Shown here piece after piece: positions 25,411 to 37,373 of a DNA stretch of 64,000 nt. Below the pieces are notes generated by a model. The model did not search any database. It saw nothing but the letters and a program-made list of their open reading frames with translations, and was not told where the DNA came from. The DNA comes from Theobroma cacao (lineage: Eukaryota > Streptophyta > Magnoliopsida > Malvales > Malvaceae): positions 20,561,871 to 20,625,870 of the forward strand of contig NC_030852.1 of assembly GCF_000208745.1 (NCBI RefSeq). The letters run 5' to 3'. The first letter of the stretch is position 1. Every line of letters starts with the position of its first letter. The translations under genes and the position numbers were made by a program.

Positions 25411-25411
25411 T

Positions 25412-27110
25412 TGTAACACCCCATACCCTCATAAAGAAGCCAATACGACGTTATCGATAAGACTATGGTTGATTGAAGCTAAATTAAGTGCGAAAGAGTG
25501 GAGACGGGTGGAAGGAATATTTGGAATAAAACATTTCGCACGTAAAAAAATAATAATAAAATAATATTATCTTATCGGTGGTGAATTAAGAGTTAAAAAG
25601 TAATTTGGAAGTGAACCAGGACAAAGTGAGACAATTTGGGACCTAAGGAGACAAGTGAAAACTTTTGGAATAAAATATTATTTTATTAATAAAATAATAT
25701 AAAAATATTAATATTTTATCTATAATTGATATTAGTCATGAAGGAGGATTATATGGCTAATCTAAGTGGGGGAGAAGAAATAAGGAAGAATTTTGAAGAA
25801 AAATGACGTTAATGGGGCCTACGCGCCTTCTTTAAATAACGCAAGAGAGGGTAAGTATATATTTAAATATTATGGTGATACCTTGGTGAAGTGTGAATTT
25901 GATATTTTATTTGTACAAGTATAAAGGAAGAAAAATAGAAGGAAATTGGAATTAAAGGGATGATGGGAGGGCCTATTGAAAAGAATAAGAAGTTGAGGGG
26001 TGGAATTACAAATAATGAAAAGTAAATGGGTGAAGTTGTAATTGTGAACAAGTGGAAGGATCAAATTGCAATTTACGAAATGTTTGAAGAACCAAATTGT
26101 AAAAGATGAAAAGTTTGGAGGGGTCAAATGGTAAATAAGAAAAAGTTGGAGGACCTATATGAAATTTCATCATTTTAAATCAAGAGAATATTTGATGTAC
26201 ATATTTGTGTTTTGGAAAGCAAGATGAAATTCAAGTTGAATGCAAGTAAAATGAAATGCTAGCGAGATTGTTTAGCTTGATGGAAATTGCATGTGAAGTT
26301 ACTATTACATGCAAATGATTGCATGTAAAAAAGGATAAAGCTTAGTGGGAAACATGTAGGACCCCCACCATGTGAAAGATGACAAAGAGAAAAAGAATAA
26401 AGAATATTTAGTTGAAAGAAAGCCATGCTTGAAATTTGATTGGGTACACATGGTGGTAGGGAAAGGATTAAGAATAAAAGAAATAAATTAAAGAGTGCAT
26501 GAAATCCTATTGGTCTTGACGGAGGCCAAATAGGATTCAAGAGTGGAACAATTGCATGAGGTCTTATTGGTTCATGGGGTGGCAAGGCTATTGGAAAAGG
26601 GAATTTGCATGAAATATTGTTGGGTGATAAAGTGGACAAATGGGGGAATGAGAAGTGGAAATAAAAGGAGATGAAATGAAATGTGAATTAGGATGAAATG
26701 AAAGTAAATGCTACCATCTCCTTGGGCAATCTACCCATGAAAGAAATGGAAAGGAAATGGGAACTTTTATAAGGCTATTTCAAGCCTATTTCTTGTTATG
26801 TTCGCCCTTATCAAAAAGAAAGCAAACATAGTGTGTTTGCCTTGAGAGATCTACCCCATTTGGAAGAAAAATGAAGAGGATATAGCCTTGTGAGGCTTCC
26901 ACCTGAGAGAAGAAAAAGAATTGAGAGAAAAGTGCTTGGCTACTCAATTTCTCTTAGTACCCATGAGCTTATTTCTTGCCATTTTCTTATCATCAAGCTT
27001 TATTGCTTCTAGAAATTCATCCCTTGTTGAGAGATATAAGTTATTTTTCATGGTTGTTAAGAAACATGAAAGAAAAATCTTTGGATTAAGAGGAAAAGAA
27101 TATGGATGAT
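25412..27110 (+). mobile_element. LTR family D, 5' part
   Basis: Begins TGTAACACCCCATACCC. Its first ~500 bp match, in order, the 5' part of the gypsy LTR at 53667 (minus), including the shared block GACGTTAATGGGGC and AT-rich direct repeats. The continuation after 27110 is displaced by a solo LTR (27111-30142). It resumes at 30148 in sequence of family A type, so the host is a mosaic or an older junction lies nearby. Confidence 0.65.
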
Positions 27111-28069
27111 TGTCACAGCCCAATTTTCGAGCCATGACCGACACATTGGCCAAATGGGCACAGCCCACTAAACCCAAGCAAGCCTCTTTATGAAATCCTA
27201 TTCATCATTTCATTACGTCGCCATTCCTAAACCATAAATCTTAATTCTCAACTATGTATATTTCAGTAATATACATGGCAACCAAATATCTATATTTGTA
27301 TTAGCCCAAAATATTGTCATTCGTTGCCATTTCATAATGGCGTCATTAAACCAAATATACATCTATTGTTTGTAACCTAATTCTTAAAGATTTACATCGA
27401 GTATATATATACACATACAAAAGACTCCTGAGGACTAGCGGAGTGACCTTGGGTGAGGGCACGGCTACTGAATGCCAAAATACCTACCAAGGGTGAACAC
27501 GAGTGGACTCCTCAAGCTAGGTCCCAGCAAGCTACGAATATGAAAACATGCAATTTAAAAGAGTGAGTATAAACCCAGTGAGTGAACATAAAAAGGGAAC
27601 AAGCAAACGATAAGAAAAGTTTAGAAATCATGATGCACTTATGTTCAAAAATAATGCAATTTAGTTCAATTCTTATTAAAAACCCTTTATTCAAACCCTT
27701 GGTTGTTTAATCACTTGATGATGAAGGATCCATGAACAACAAAGAAGTTGAAGAGTGAAAACTTTAGTAGAATTCAAGCAAGTGAAGCCTAATAGATTGA
27801 TTCTCACCACAGCGAAAAGGCATTCCCGCTGCAATGAATTCTAGCCAGATAAAATCTAGGGGGTTTTCACTGCCACAAGGAAAATCAGCTCATGCCACAT
27901 TGTACATTAAATCGAGCACATTGACAATAATCAAGTTTTCTCAATATTCAATGCAGTCACATATTATTTTCATAACCTTTTCATAACATATGCAAATAAT
28001 TTCATAGCATATATGATCATCTCTATGGCATATATATATATATATAAGCATGTATACGCCCAACGGTCC

Positions 28070-28265
28070 TTAGCTCATGTGCCCTCCCACACCGTACATA
28101 GCTGGATATAGACCACCACCAGTCATCAGCTCATGTGCACTCTCACACCGCACATGGCTGGAATCAACACCCACCAATCATCAACTCATGTGCACTTCAA
28201 CACTGCACATAGCTGGAATCTCCCGTCCTTACCGGCATGTGCCCTCCCACACCACACACACTCGG
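28070..28265. repeat. GTGCAC minisatellite in LTR A
   Basis: About four units of 50-60 bp with cores like CTCATGTGCACTCTCACACC followed by GCACATAGCTGG or GCACATGGCTGG. Confidence 0.75.
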
Positions 28266-28571
28266 TTATAATTACAAACAATATCACTATCAATACATGT
28301 CATATATATTTAGATATATATCAACATAACATAGGAACACATGGACTCATCATAGTCACATTCCACAATGCAAAAATGTTTCATTAAAGGCTTGTTCCCA
28401 TGCATATTTTAAAGAAAAACAAATAAAATATCTCAATGGATTTAATCAAACACATATGCCCTAATCCCAAAACATTTTAATGCAAGTTTCACTCATTGGT
28501 CTTTGTTGATGTTTTGATTGACTCTAACTTTGACTAATGCTCCGAATGGAAATGTGGGGTCTTGTTGGAAC

Positions 28572-28816
28572 CTATCACATACAATGGCATCACAACCAAC
28601 TCAATTTACGTAAATATAATTCTAAAAGCTATTTCCTAAATCAAGCTCTACTAGTTATTCCTAACTAGTTTCCAATTGCTATTTGACTAGCGATTTATTT
28701 GTACTACTCTAGTCACACTAGAAATAAATAAACAACTCTCCATAACAAAACAGCCCACAAATCAAATTATTAAGCTTCATCAACAAATTAGAAATAAACC
28801 CTAACTCATTACTCAC
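28572..28816 (-). other. Candidate leader intron, first duplicated copy
   Basis: On the minus strand, CTAAG|GTGAGT at the high end and GTGATAG|GTTCC at the low end; 245 bp. Confidence 0.6.
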
Positions 28817-29183
28817 CTTAGGATTTCTTTGTAGTTGAATTCTTTTTCAAAAGCTTTCAAACTATTGTGAAAAATCTTTCTCTGTCTTTCTCTAGAACAT
28901 CCAGCTAGTGAGAGAATGTATTAAGGAAAGGCTTTTGAGGGTTCTTAAGGTGTAAAAGTGAAGGAGCATGAAAAACCCTATGAAAAGGTGTAGAAAAACA
29001 TGAAATTTGGAGGTAGATTTTTAAGGAAAAGTTGGATAAAATCATTCAAATGTTCTATGCAAATACATTCACATTCCTAAAACAATTTTGCAATGCAAGT
29101 TCACTCACTGGTATTCGTTAAATCTTTACTCAACTCCAACTTTCTTTAATGGTCCAAATGGGGTGGTGGGGCTTCGTTGGAAC

Positions 29184-29427
29184 CTATCATTACATTAGCA
29201 TCATCACCATCAACCCAACTTGGCATTAATACTATTCCAAAGCCATTTTCTAAATTGAGTTCTACTAGTCATTCCTACTAGCCTCCAACTACCATTAAAT
29301 GGCTATTATTTGCACTGCTCTAGTAACACTAAAAATGATTAAACAATCTCAACAATAAAACACTCACAAATCAAATTACTAGACATTATCAACAACTAAA
29401 AAAAATAAAGTTTAATTCACTACTCAC
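29184..29427 (-). other. Candidate leader intron, second duplicated copy
   Basis: On the minus strand, CCAAG|GTGAGT and ATGATAG|GTTCC; 244 bp. Sequence differs clearly from the first copy, so the two halves come from different LTR subfamilies or an old duplication. Confidence 0.6.
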
Positions 29428-30724
29428 CTTGGTAGCTTTGTAAATTTGAAATTCTATCCAATAATTTTCAAGCTATTATAGAAACTCCCTCTTTCTCTCC
29501 TTAAAACACCTAGCTAGTGAGAGAGAATATGGAAGTAAGACATTTAAAGGGTTTTAATGCGAGAAAGTAAAAGAGCACAAAGGGTCTATGAAAGGGTGCA
29601 CAAAAGCATGAAAAGTGGAGCTAGCTTGAGAGAGTTATGGAAGCTTGAAGAGAACTCCCATGGAGGATGAAGAAACGTGAGAGGGAAGAAGGAAGAAGAA
29701 GAAAAAGTTACTGGAAATGTGAGAAGAAGCTGCTGGAAGATGATATTTATAGCTCAAGCTTATCCAACTCCATTTAAATTAAGAAAATGCCCTTAACAAG
29801 TTAGCTTGTTCTCCACCGATCCTCGGTGCAATCTTTTTACTCTTTTAACACTAAGACAAGGTCAATAATAGTCTAGAAATACTCGAGTTCACGAAAACTT
29901 AAAATTTTGACTCGAGATGAAAAATGACTATTTTGCCCCTACTTTGGAAATCATCATTATTTTTACTTCCTTCGTCATTTAATCCTTATTTTCATCATTC
30001 ATTTATGCCTTAGGCCTACTTAGGCCTTAAAATGTTTGAAAGCATACTTCTATGGGCTCACTAATGAAATGACAAAATTACCCCTAGCTCGGGTTATCGC
30101 GTCTACACTTAGTTACGGGCCTATAGGGGTCGAGGTCTCACAATGATGGTGGAATAAATGAAGGAAATAGAAATAATGATAATTTCCACGATAGGGGCAA
30201 AATGGTCATTTTACATCTCGAGTCTAAATTTTGTTTTTTATGTTTTCGTGAACCTGAGTATGTCTATACCATTATGAACTTTGTCTCAATGTCAAAGAGT
30301 AACAAGATTGCACAAAGGATAGGAAGAAGACAAAGTTACCTTGTTGAGGGCATTTTGGTAAATTATATGAAACTTGGATAAACTTTAAGCATAAATATCT
30401 AATTTCCACCAACTTTTTCTAGCTTCTAGCAACTTCTTCTTCTTCCTCACCCATCCAATGCCATTTTCATTCCACCTCCATGAAAATCAAATTTTTCAAG
30501 TGATTTTTCCATGTTTTCTTTTCATTTCTTTTCTTTTCCTAATCCTTCCTTCTCCTAACTTCTTAGGCATTGGACTTGCAGCTTCTAACCCTAATTTTTA
30601 GCACATCTAAACCCTAGTAGAGAGAAATAAAAATCTCTCTTCGTTTCTTTTATTTTCTATTTCTACTTCACTTTCAATAACACTTGGATTTTTGGCTTCA
30701 AATCTTCATTTTCAAGGTTGAAAG

Positions 30725-31026
30725 GTATATATTTCCAACATTTGGACTTTTTGAATTTATGGTTATATTTTTAGATTTTTTTCCTAATTTCTTCAAATTA
30801 CTTTTCTTGGAAAGATTAGGTTTTTTTGTTGATCTTCATGCCTACAAGCTCATCTAGGCAACGAAATTTTAAATTGGAGTAGTTGGTCAAATAGGTTTGT
30901 GAATTAGACTAGAAACTTAGGTTAAATGTTAGTTTAGAGGGTAGATTGCCTAATGTAAATTCATTAGGATTATTAGATTTAATTTATCACTTAATTGAGG
31001 TTGTTATGGTTTATTGATAAATATAG
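30725..31026 (+). other. Candidate leader intron of A/D-type LTR
   Basis: 302 bp between AAAG|GTATAT and AAATATAG|GTTTTAATGG. The minus-strand LTR at 50041-53667 has the matching pair at 52806 and 52504 (303 bp). Confidence 0.5.
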
Positions 31027-31242
31027 GTTTTAATGGTATTTCAGGACTACCTAGATTAGGAACTTGTTGGTGCTAGTTTTGTGAGGTGAGTGAACTTGCA
31101 TTAAAATGTTTTGGGATAAATGTATATGTGTTTAATTGAATCACCTGAAATGTTTTATCAGACTTTTCTTTAAAATATGCTTGGGAACAAACCCTTGATG
31201 ACATGTTTTTATGTGGTAAAATATGTGATATAATGAAACCAT

Positions 31243-31370
31243 TGTTAGTATAAGCCCTACAAGCCAATTTGTGGTTGTATGGGAGTTGCAATTTTGAGAT
31301 ATTCATGTATGACATTTTATTATTCATAATAACATTGAGGTAGTTCTTTATCCATAAGTTTGTAATTTGA
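31243..31370 (+). repeat. Truncated 5' LTR of the Copia element
   Basis: About 128 bp match the start of the 3' LTR (37374 onward) with few differences. Identity ends at TTTGTAATTT, after which gag-like sequence begins. Confidence 0.9.
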
Positions 31371-31708
31371 GGCAAAATGTTTGGACTAGTATATCAAGTT
31401 GAGAAATGTTCTCAAATATCTATTTAGAATAGATGCCATTAAGGAAGATATCCTTGCCTTCTTGACAAGGTCAAAGAATGAGAAACTTGTAGAAGTTTCA
31501 TCTTTCACCATGTATATGATTGAAGTAAATCTGTCTACTGTTGATTCGTCATCATGGGTATTAGATATTGGATGTGGGTCACACTTATGTAATGACATGA
31601 AGGTGCTAGAAACAAGTAGAAGATTAACGAAATGAGAGGTGGTCCTAAGAGTAGGCAATAGAGCAAAGGTTGCTGCCTTGGCTGTAGGGACAGTTACCAT
31701 GCCTTTAC
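31371..31708 (+). pseudogene. Copia gag end and protease start
   Basis: Encodes the end of gag and the protease active-site region SSWVLDIGCGSHLCNDMK, then LRVGNRAKVAALAVGT. In Copia proteases the site reads D-T/S-G; here the middle residue is Ile. A stop follows RRLTK. The reading continues at 34465 once the solo LTR and one copy of tttac are ignored. Confidence 0.85.
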
Positions 31709-32424
31709 TATGAGACCTCAACCTCTATAGGCTTGTAACTAAGTATAGATGTAATAAAACAAGCTAGGGATAGTTTCGTCATTTTCTCTAATAAGCTTCC
31801 AAAAGAAAGTTTTATGATATTTTAAGGCTTAAATGGGTATAAGACTGCATAAATGATGTGTGCTAATGAAAAGACGAAGAAAACTAGAAGTTTTAATAAT
31901 TTTCATAACAAGGGCAAAATGGTCATTTTTAACCTCGGGTTAAAATTTTAAGTTTTTATGAACCCGAACATGTCTAGACCATTATGGATCTTGTCTCAAT
32001 GTTAAAAGAGCAAAAAGATTGCATAAAAGATTGAAGGAGAATAAGTTAATTGGTGGAGGGGCATTTTTGTAATATTAAGAGAAAGGATAAGATTTGCCTA
32101 TAAATATCTTGAATTTTCAGCAGCTTCTAGAGAGTTTCCAGCAGTTGGTCTTCTTCTTCTTCTCCTCTCTCACGTTTCTTCAAAACTCCATGGAAGCTTG
32201 ATTTGAAGCTTGAATGATTTTCTCTCTCTAGCTCTAGTTTTCACACTTTTGAACCCTTTGGACTAGAACCTTTGAATTCTTTCATCCACTCACTTCAAAA
32301 CCCCTGATAAAGCTTATTTCCAAACTTTCTCTCACTAGTTGGGCATTTTAGAGAGAGAAAAAGAGAATTACTCCATTAATTTGAAAGCAATTGAAAGAGA
32401 ATTTGACTACAAAGGAGCCCTACG

Positions 32425-32641
32425 ATAAGTAATGAACTAAGCTCGATTTTTAGCTGCAGAAAATGGCTAATAATTGGGATTTATGAGCTGTTTTATTGCT
32501 GACTATGTTCATTACTTTTTATTGATTAAGATAGTGAACATAGATGGCCATTTAATGTGGCAATTGAAAGCTACCTAAGAGATAGCTTTTAGGGTTTATA
32601 GAGTGTAAATTGACCTATTAATTATGCTAATGTGATCCTAG
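32425..32641 (+). other. Candidate leader intron of LTR A, donor mutated
   Basis: Aligned by position to 56083-56319. The acceptor GATCCTAG|GTTC is intact; the donor reads ACG|ATAAGT. Confidence 0.5.
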
Positions 32642-32934
32642 GTTCTAAGGAAGCCCCATCATCTTGTTTAGACAATTAGGGCAATTGGAGTCATTTAAGG
32701 CTCTACAATCAATTGCTGAGTGGATTGCATTCAAAACTTATTTTGGGAATATAATGTATTTGATAAACGTTTGAATGATTTTATACGATTTTTCATGAAA
32801 ATGAATGCCTTGGGAACAAGCTCTTGAGAAATGATTTATGTTATGATATGTGGTTATTATGGATTTCTATGTGGCTGCATTATGTTGATATACATATATG
32901 CTTGAATATAATGTTGTGTAATTATATTGACTCG

Positions 32935-33097
32935 NNNNNNNNNNNNNNNNNNNNNNNNNNNNNNNNNNNNNNNNNNNNNNNNNNNNNNNNNNNNNNNNNN
33001 NNNNNNNNNNNNNNNNNNNNNNNNNNNNNNNNNNNNNNNNNNNNNNNNNNNNNNNNNNNNNNNNNNNNNNNNNNNNNNNNNNNNNNNNNNNNNNNNN
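32935..33097. other. Assembly gap (163 N)
   Basis: The gap begins after ATTGACTCG and ends before TGATGATGATG. In the sister copy at 55367-57967 these flank the GTGCGAGTA minisatellite, so the gap most likely hides that array. Confidence 0.95.
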
Positions 33098-33121
33098 TGA
33101 TGATGATGATGGGTATATGCG

Positions 33122-33148
33122 TATATATATATATATATATATATATAT
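33122..33148. repeat. (TA)n microsatellite
   Basis: About 13 TA units immediately right of the assembly gap. Confidence 0.9.
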
Positions 33149-33324
33149 GTAAATATCTGTATTATAGGAAATTGATGGATAATGGTTTATGGTTGTAATG
33201 CATGTGAAACTTGACATGTTAAACCTTGAGAAATTGTTATGTGTTTCATATTGGTTTTTAACATTTCAAGCAAGGTGGTTTTCTTTGGGAGAAAGGGAAA
33301 TTTTCATTTGATGCCCTGTATTTC

Positions 33325-33605
33325 ACTGCAGCGAGAATCATTCTCGTTGTAGCGAGAAACTCTCGGGTTTTGAAAGGGTAGGCTTGCCGAAAACTCACTG
33401 CAGCGATGATGCATTTTCGCTGCAACGAGAATGACATTGTAGCTTCTCGCTACAGCAAAATACATTCTCGCTACAATGAGAAACTTTCTATTTCTGGGTT
33501 GTAATTTCGTTGCAGCAAGATTGAATTTCGCTATAGTGAGAAACATTTTATTTTCTGGGTTACAATTTCACTGTAGTGAGATTGAATCTCGCTGCAACGA
33601 AAAAC
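33325..33605. repeat. CTGCAGCGAG palindrome cluster
   Basis: Roughly a dozen half or whole copies of the 16-bp palindrome TCTCGCTGCAGCGAGA and decayed forms (for example CTCGCTACAATGAG). Most substitutions are C to T or G to A. Confidence 0.85.
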
Positions 33606-34459
33606 TTTTTTTTTAGTCTCCTATCTTGTTCAATTGCTATCCTATCTTTCACTTCTTTGCTACCATATCAGAGCATGGGCTTCCAACATTAAGGATTAAA
33701 TGAGTTAAGTTAAAATGAGGAGGTTTGGTGAGAAATCCTTGGCCAGTTGAGAAACCCTCGTTCGGTTAATAACTAAATCCCAACGTCGCTGCAGAGAGAA
33801 TGCCTTTCCACTGCAGCGAAGATTCGTTGTCGTATTTTACTTACTTGTATAATATTGATGCTTTTATTCTTCAAATGGTTCGTTATGTATGGGTTAATGA
33901 TTTTCAAATGATTAATCATTTAAAGGCTGATGAGGGGTTTTTAATAAGAATAGAAACAAATTGCATTGTATTGAAAAAGAATGCATCATGATTTCATTAA
34001 AGATTCCTTATGGTATGCTTGTTCCCTTCCTTGTTCACTCACTGGGTTTATACTCACCACTTTCAACTTCATGTTTTCATATCACGAGGCAGCCGGTAAC
34101 TAGGACGAGGTGTCTTTGAAGATTTGTATCCATATTTTGGGTAGGTGTCTCGGCATTCAATAGCAGCACATTCATCCGAGTCCCTCTGCTGGAAATCGAG
34201 TCTCCTTTTTTTGATGTATAGATAAACTTGATGTAAATTATTGAGATACATGTTGTATATAATGTATGTATATTTTAAATGAGTAATGCCAATACGAGTT
34301 GGCAATGTCTATCAATATTTTGATTAAAAGTTATAAATTGTGACTTAGCAATATTTGATGGAATGATGAGTGGAATAGATAGATAGGCTTACTCGGGCTT
34401 AATGGACTACGTCTATTGGGCCCTTACGCCGGTCATGGCCCGAAATTTGGGTCGTGATA

Positions 34460-35410
34460 TTTACCTTATGGGTTGATCTTGGAATTAAGAGACTGTTACT
34501 ATGTTCCTTCCATATCTCAAAATATCATATCTGTGTCATACTTGGCATTATATGATGATATGGAATTTTGCATTAAAGACAATTGTTGTTCTTTCTCAAA
34601 GGGAGAGATGCATTATGGTGCTGGGACACATTCGAACGATCTCTATATTCTTGATCCTAAGAGACCCATACTTAATATAGAGGTCAAGAAAGCAAAGAAA
34701 GATGATCCAAAACTATCCTACATCTGACAATGTAGGCTTGGACAAATCAATGAGACTCGCTTAACCAAGTTACACAAAGAAAGTTACATTGATCCATTTA
34801 ATTATGAATCTTATGGAACATGTGAGTGTTGTTTCCTTCGTAAGATGACCAAGTCGCCTTTCACTGAAAGAGTGAACGAGCTAGGGTGTTACTAGGACTT
34901 GTACATTCAAATGTATGTGGTCCTATGAATACTAGTGCTAGAGGAGGATACTCTTACTTCATCACCTTCACAGATGACCATTCTCGCTATGGTTATGTAT
35001 ATTTGATGAAACATAAATCTGAATCCTTTGACAAGTTCAAAGAATACAGAATGGAGGTTGAGAAACAAACTAGGAAGAGTATTCTGACTCTTAGATCTGA
35101 TCAAGGAGGAGAATATCTTAGCCAAGAGTTTTAAGATTATCTGAAAGAGAATGCGATTCTCGCACAATGGACTCCTCCAGGGACTCCACAGCACAATGGG
35201 GTATCTAAGAGAAGGAATCGAACATTATTGGACATGGTTCGATCCATGATGAGTCGTGTAGATCTTCCTATATCTTTCTAGGGATATGCCTTGGAAACTG
35301 CTGCTCGCATACTGAACCAGGTTCCTACCAAATTAGTTGATAAGACACCATATGAGATATGGAGTGGGAAAAGGCCCAACTTGTCTTATGCTAGGATTTG
35401 GTGATGTACT
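34460..35410 (+). pseudogene. Copia protease end and integrase
   Basis: Resumes with ILELRDCYYVPSISQNIISV, then a GAG-pre-integrase region (CRLGQINETRL...). The integrase core has GYSYFITFTDDHSRYGYVYL and LRSDQGGEYLS. The first catalytic Asp region reads LVHSNVCGPM, with Asn where Copia integrases have Asp, and the third motif reads NGVSKRRNRT, with Lys where Glu is expected. The core is therefore catalytically dead apart from the stops (after LSYI, after SQEF, after PISF). Confidence 0.9.
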
Positions 35411-35416
35411 ACTTAT

Positions 35417-36697
35417 GTGAAGCGTACAATGTATGATAAGCTAGAAGTAAGGTCAGACAAATGTAAATTTGTGGGATATCCTAAAGAAACACACGGATAT
35501 TACTTTTATAATCCCATTGAGCAAAAGGTGTTTGTCTTAAGGCATGCCACTTTCCTTGAGAATGAGTTCTTAAATGAAAGGGCTAGTAAGAGTAAAGTTG
35601 TACTCGAAGAAGTTCAAGACCCACAAATTGACATTCCATTGGAACTTGAACCTAAGATTGTGACATCTAATATACAACCACAATCTCAAGAGGCACAACC
35701 ACTCAAAAGGTCTAGTAGAATACGTCAAGCTCCAAAGATATATGGATTTCTCTTGGAAAGGGACAAATTTCCCATAAATGATGAGCCTACAACCTATGAG
35801 GAGGCGATGTTGGACATCGATTATGAGAAATGGCTAGAAGCCATGAAATCTGAAATGGATGCCATGGATTCCAACCAATTATGGACTTTGGTGGATCCAC
35901 CTGAAGGGATAAAACCCATTGGGTGCAAGTGGGTTTTTAAGAGAAAGACCGATGTAGATGGCAAGATGCAAACCTTTAAAGGTAGACTGGTAACAAAAGG
36001 TTACAAACAAAGACAAGGTATTGACTTTGAAGAAACCTTTTCACCAGTTGCTATGCTTAAATCCATTAGGATTTTGCTTGCAATTGCTGCATACCATGAT
36101 TATGAAATATGGCAAATGGATGTAAAAATTGCATTCCTTAATGGAAACTTGCAAGAGAAAGTGTACATGACACAACCTGAAGGTTTTATATCCAATGCTA
36201 ATGCTAATAAGGTGTGCAAGCTTCAAAAGTCCAATTATGGACTTAAGCAAGCTTCTCGGAGTTGGAACATCCGTTTTGATGAAGCTATAAAAGGGTTTGA
36301 CTTCATCAAAAATGAGGATGAACCATGTGTCTATAAAAAGGTTAGTGGGAGTGCCATAATTTTCCTAGTGTTATATGTTGATGACATATTGCTCATAAGA
36401 AATGATATACCATTACTGCAATCTACAAAGATTTGGCTGTCCAAACAATTCTCCATGAAGGATTTGGGAGAAGTAACTTACATTCTAGGAATAAAGATCT
36501 ATAGAGATAGGTCTAAAAGGTTGCTAGGTCTTTCCCAATCAGCATACATAGACAACGTGCTAAAGAGGTTTAGCATGATGGAGTCCAAGGAGGGACACTT
36601 GCTTATGTTACAAGCATCTATCTCTCCAAGGACATGTGTCCAAAGAATCAAGAAGAGAAAGATCGCATGGATAAGATCCCATATGCTTCAGCAATAG
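35417..36697 (+). pseudogene. Copia reverse transcriptase, long open segment
   Basis: An open stretch of 426 codons covers the integrase C-terminal linker (KCKFVGYPKETHGYYFYNP) and most of the RT domain: WTLVDPPEGIKPIGCKWVFK, then QMDVKIAFLNGNL (canonical DVKTAFLNG), then the catalytic LYVDDILLI at about 36370-36396. The YVDD Asp pair is intact. A frame change near 36640 moves the reading into the next segment. The RT would copy element RNA into cDNA inside virus-like particles. The start Met is only the first in the open stretch, not a true initiation site. Confidence 0.9.
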
Positions 36698-37359
36698 GAT
36701 CTATCATGTATGCGATGCTTTGCACTAGACCAAATGTATCTTATGTTCTAAGTGTCACAAGTAGATACCAAGCTAATCCTAGGGAAAGTCACTGGATAGC
36801 TGTGAAAAACATCCTGAAGTACTTACGAAGAACTAAGGATGTATTTCTGGCTTATGTAGGAGGTGAACTCCAAGTTATGGGTTATACGAATGCAAGCTTT
36901 CAAACTGACAAAGATGATAGCAAGGCGCAAAGTGTATATGTGTTCACACTTAATGGAGGTGCAATGAGTTGGAAGAGTTCCAAACAAGAGACGACTGCAG
37001 ATTCTACAACCGAGGCTGAATACATCTATGCTTCTGAGGTAGTGAAAGAGGCAGTTTGGATTAAGAATTTAATTACTGAACTAGATGTGGTTCCTAGCAT
37101 TGTTGATCCAATACATTTGTATTGTGATAACAATGGAGCCATTGCACAAGCAAAGGAACCAAGGTCTCATCAGAAATCCAAACATGTATTGTGACGTTAC
37201 CATGTGATCAGGGAGATCATTGGAAAAGGAGACATTTGCATAGAGCGTATACCCACTGAGGATAATATTGCCGATCCTCTCACTAAAGCACTATCCCAAC
37301 AGAAGCATGATCGTCATGTTAAGAACATTGGTATTAGATACATAGGCGATTGGCTTTAG
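36634..37359 (+). pseudogene. Copia RT end and RNase H
   Basis: Continues with PYASAIGSIMYAMLCTRPNV and RYQANPRESHWIAVKNILKY, then the RNase H motifs TTADSTTEAEYIYASEVVKE and HLYCDNNGAIAQAKEP. A TGA at 37192-37194 interrupts the conserved KHVLRRYH-type motif (Arg codon CGA to TGA). The frame then stays open through EDNIADPLTKALSQQKHD to the natural stop at 37357-37359, 15 bp before the 3' LTR. Confidence 0.88.
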
Positions 37360-37373
37360 TTCTAATAGGAAAT

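Larger units (their letters stand above)
21961..25411 (-). mobile_element. LTR family C remnant with TATCGATA palindromes
   Basis: It starts with a family-A-like 3' end lacking its last bases (CATGACCGACGCGTG...AGCCCACTAGGCCCAAGC), then departs into different sequence. It is interrupted by an LTR-like insert (about 22330-23246). Two clusters of ATGTATCGATACAT palindromes lie at 23469-23632 and 25280-25410. The right end is cut where the family D LTR starts at 25412. No coding region. Confidence 0.55.
27111..30142 (-). mobile_element. Solo LTR, family A, with internal duplication, TSD atgat
   Basis: A 3032-bp LTR on the minus strand, TGTGAGACCTCGACC to GGGCTGTGACA, with perfect duplications atgat (27106-27110, 30143-30147). 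It is longer than other copies because the leader region is present twice in tandem (about 28385-29010 and 29015-29640), each with its own candidate intron. TATA box at 29742-29752. GTGCAC minisatellite at 28070-28265 and a (TA)n tract at 28031-28046. Confidence 0.9.
31709..34459 (+). mobile_element. Solo LTR, family A, TSD tttac, inside Copia protease
   Basis: A 2751-bp LTR (including 163 N) flanked by tttac (31704-31708, 34460-34464). The ends read TATGAGACC and GGGTCGTGATA, i.e. TG...CA mutated to TA...TA, the changes expected from deamination of methylated cytosines. TATA box at 32098-32108. Candidate intron 32425-32641, with its donor mutated from GT to AT. A dense cluster of CTGCAGCGAG palindromes lies at 33325-33605. 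Confidence 0.92.

Noticed and set aside
26259..26639. A 126-codon minus-strand frame.
   Set aside because: It lies antisense in the leader region of the family D LTR, has no conserved motif and no support from sister LTRs.
32824..33217. Open frames across the N run on both strands.
   Set aside because: They are open only because N codons are not stops.
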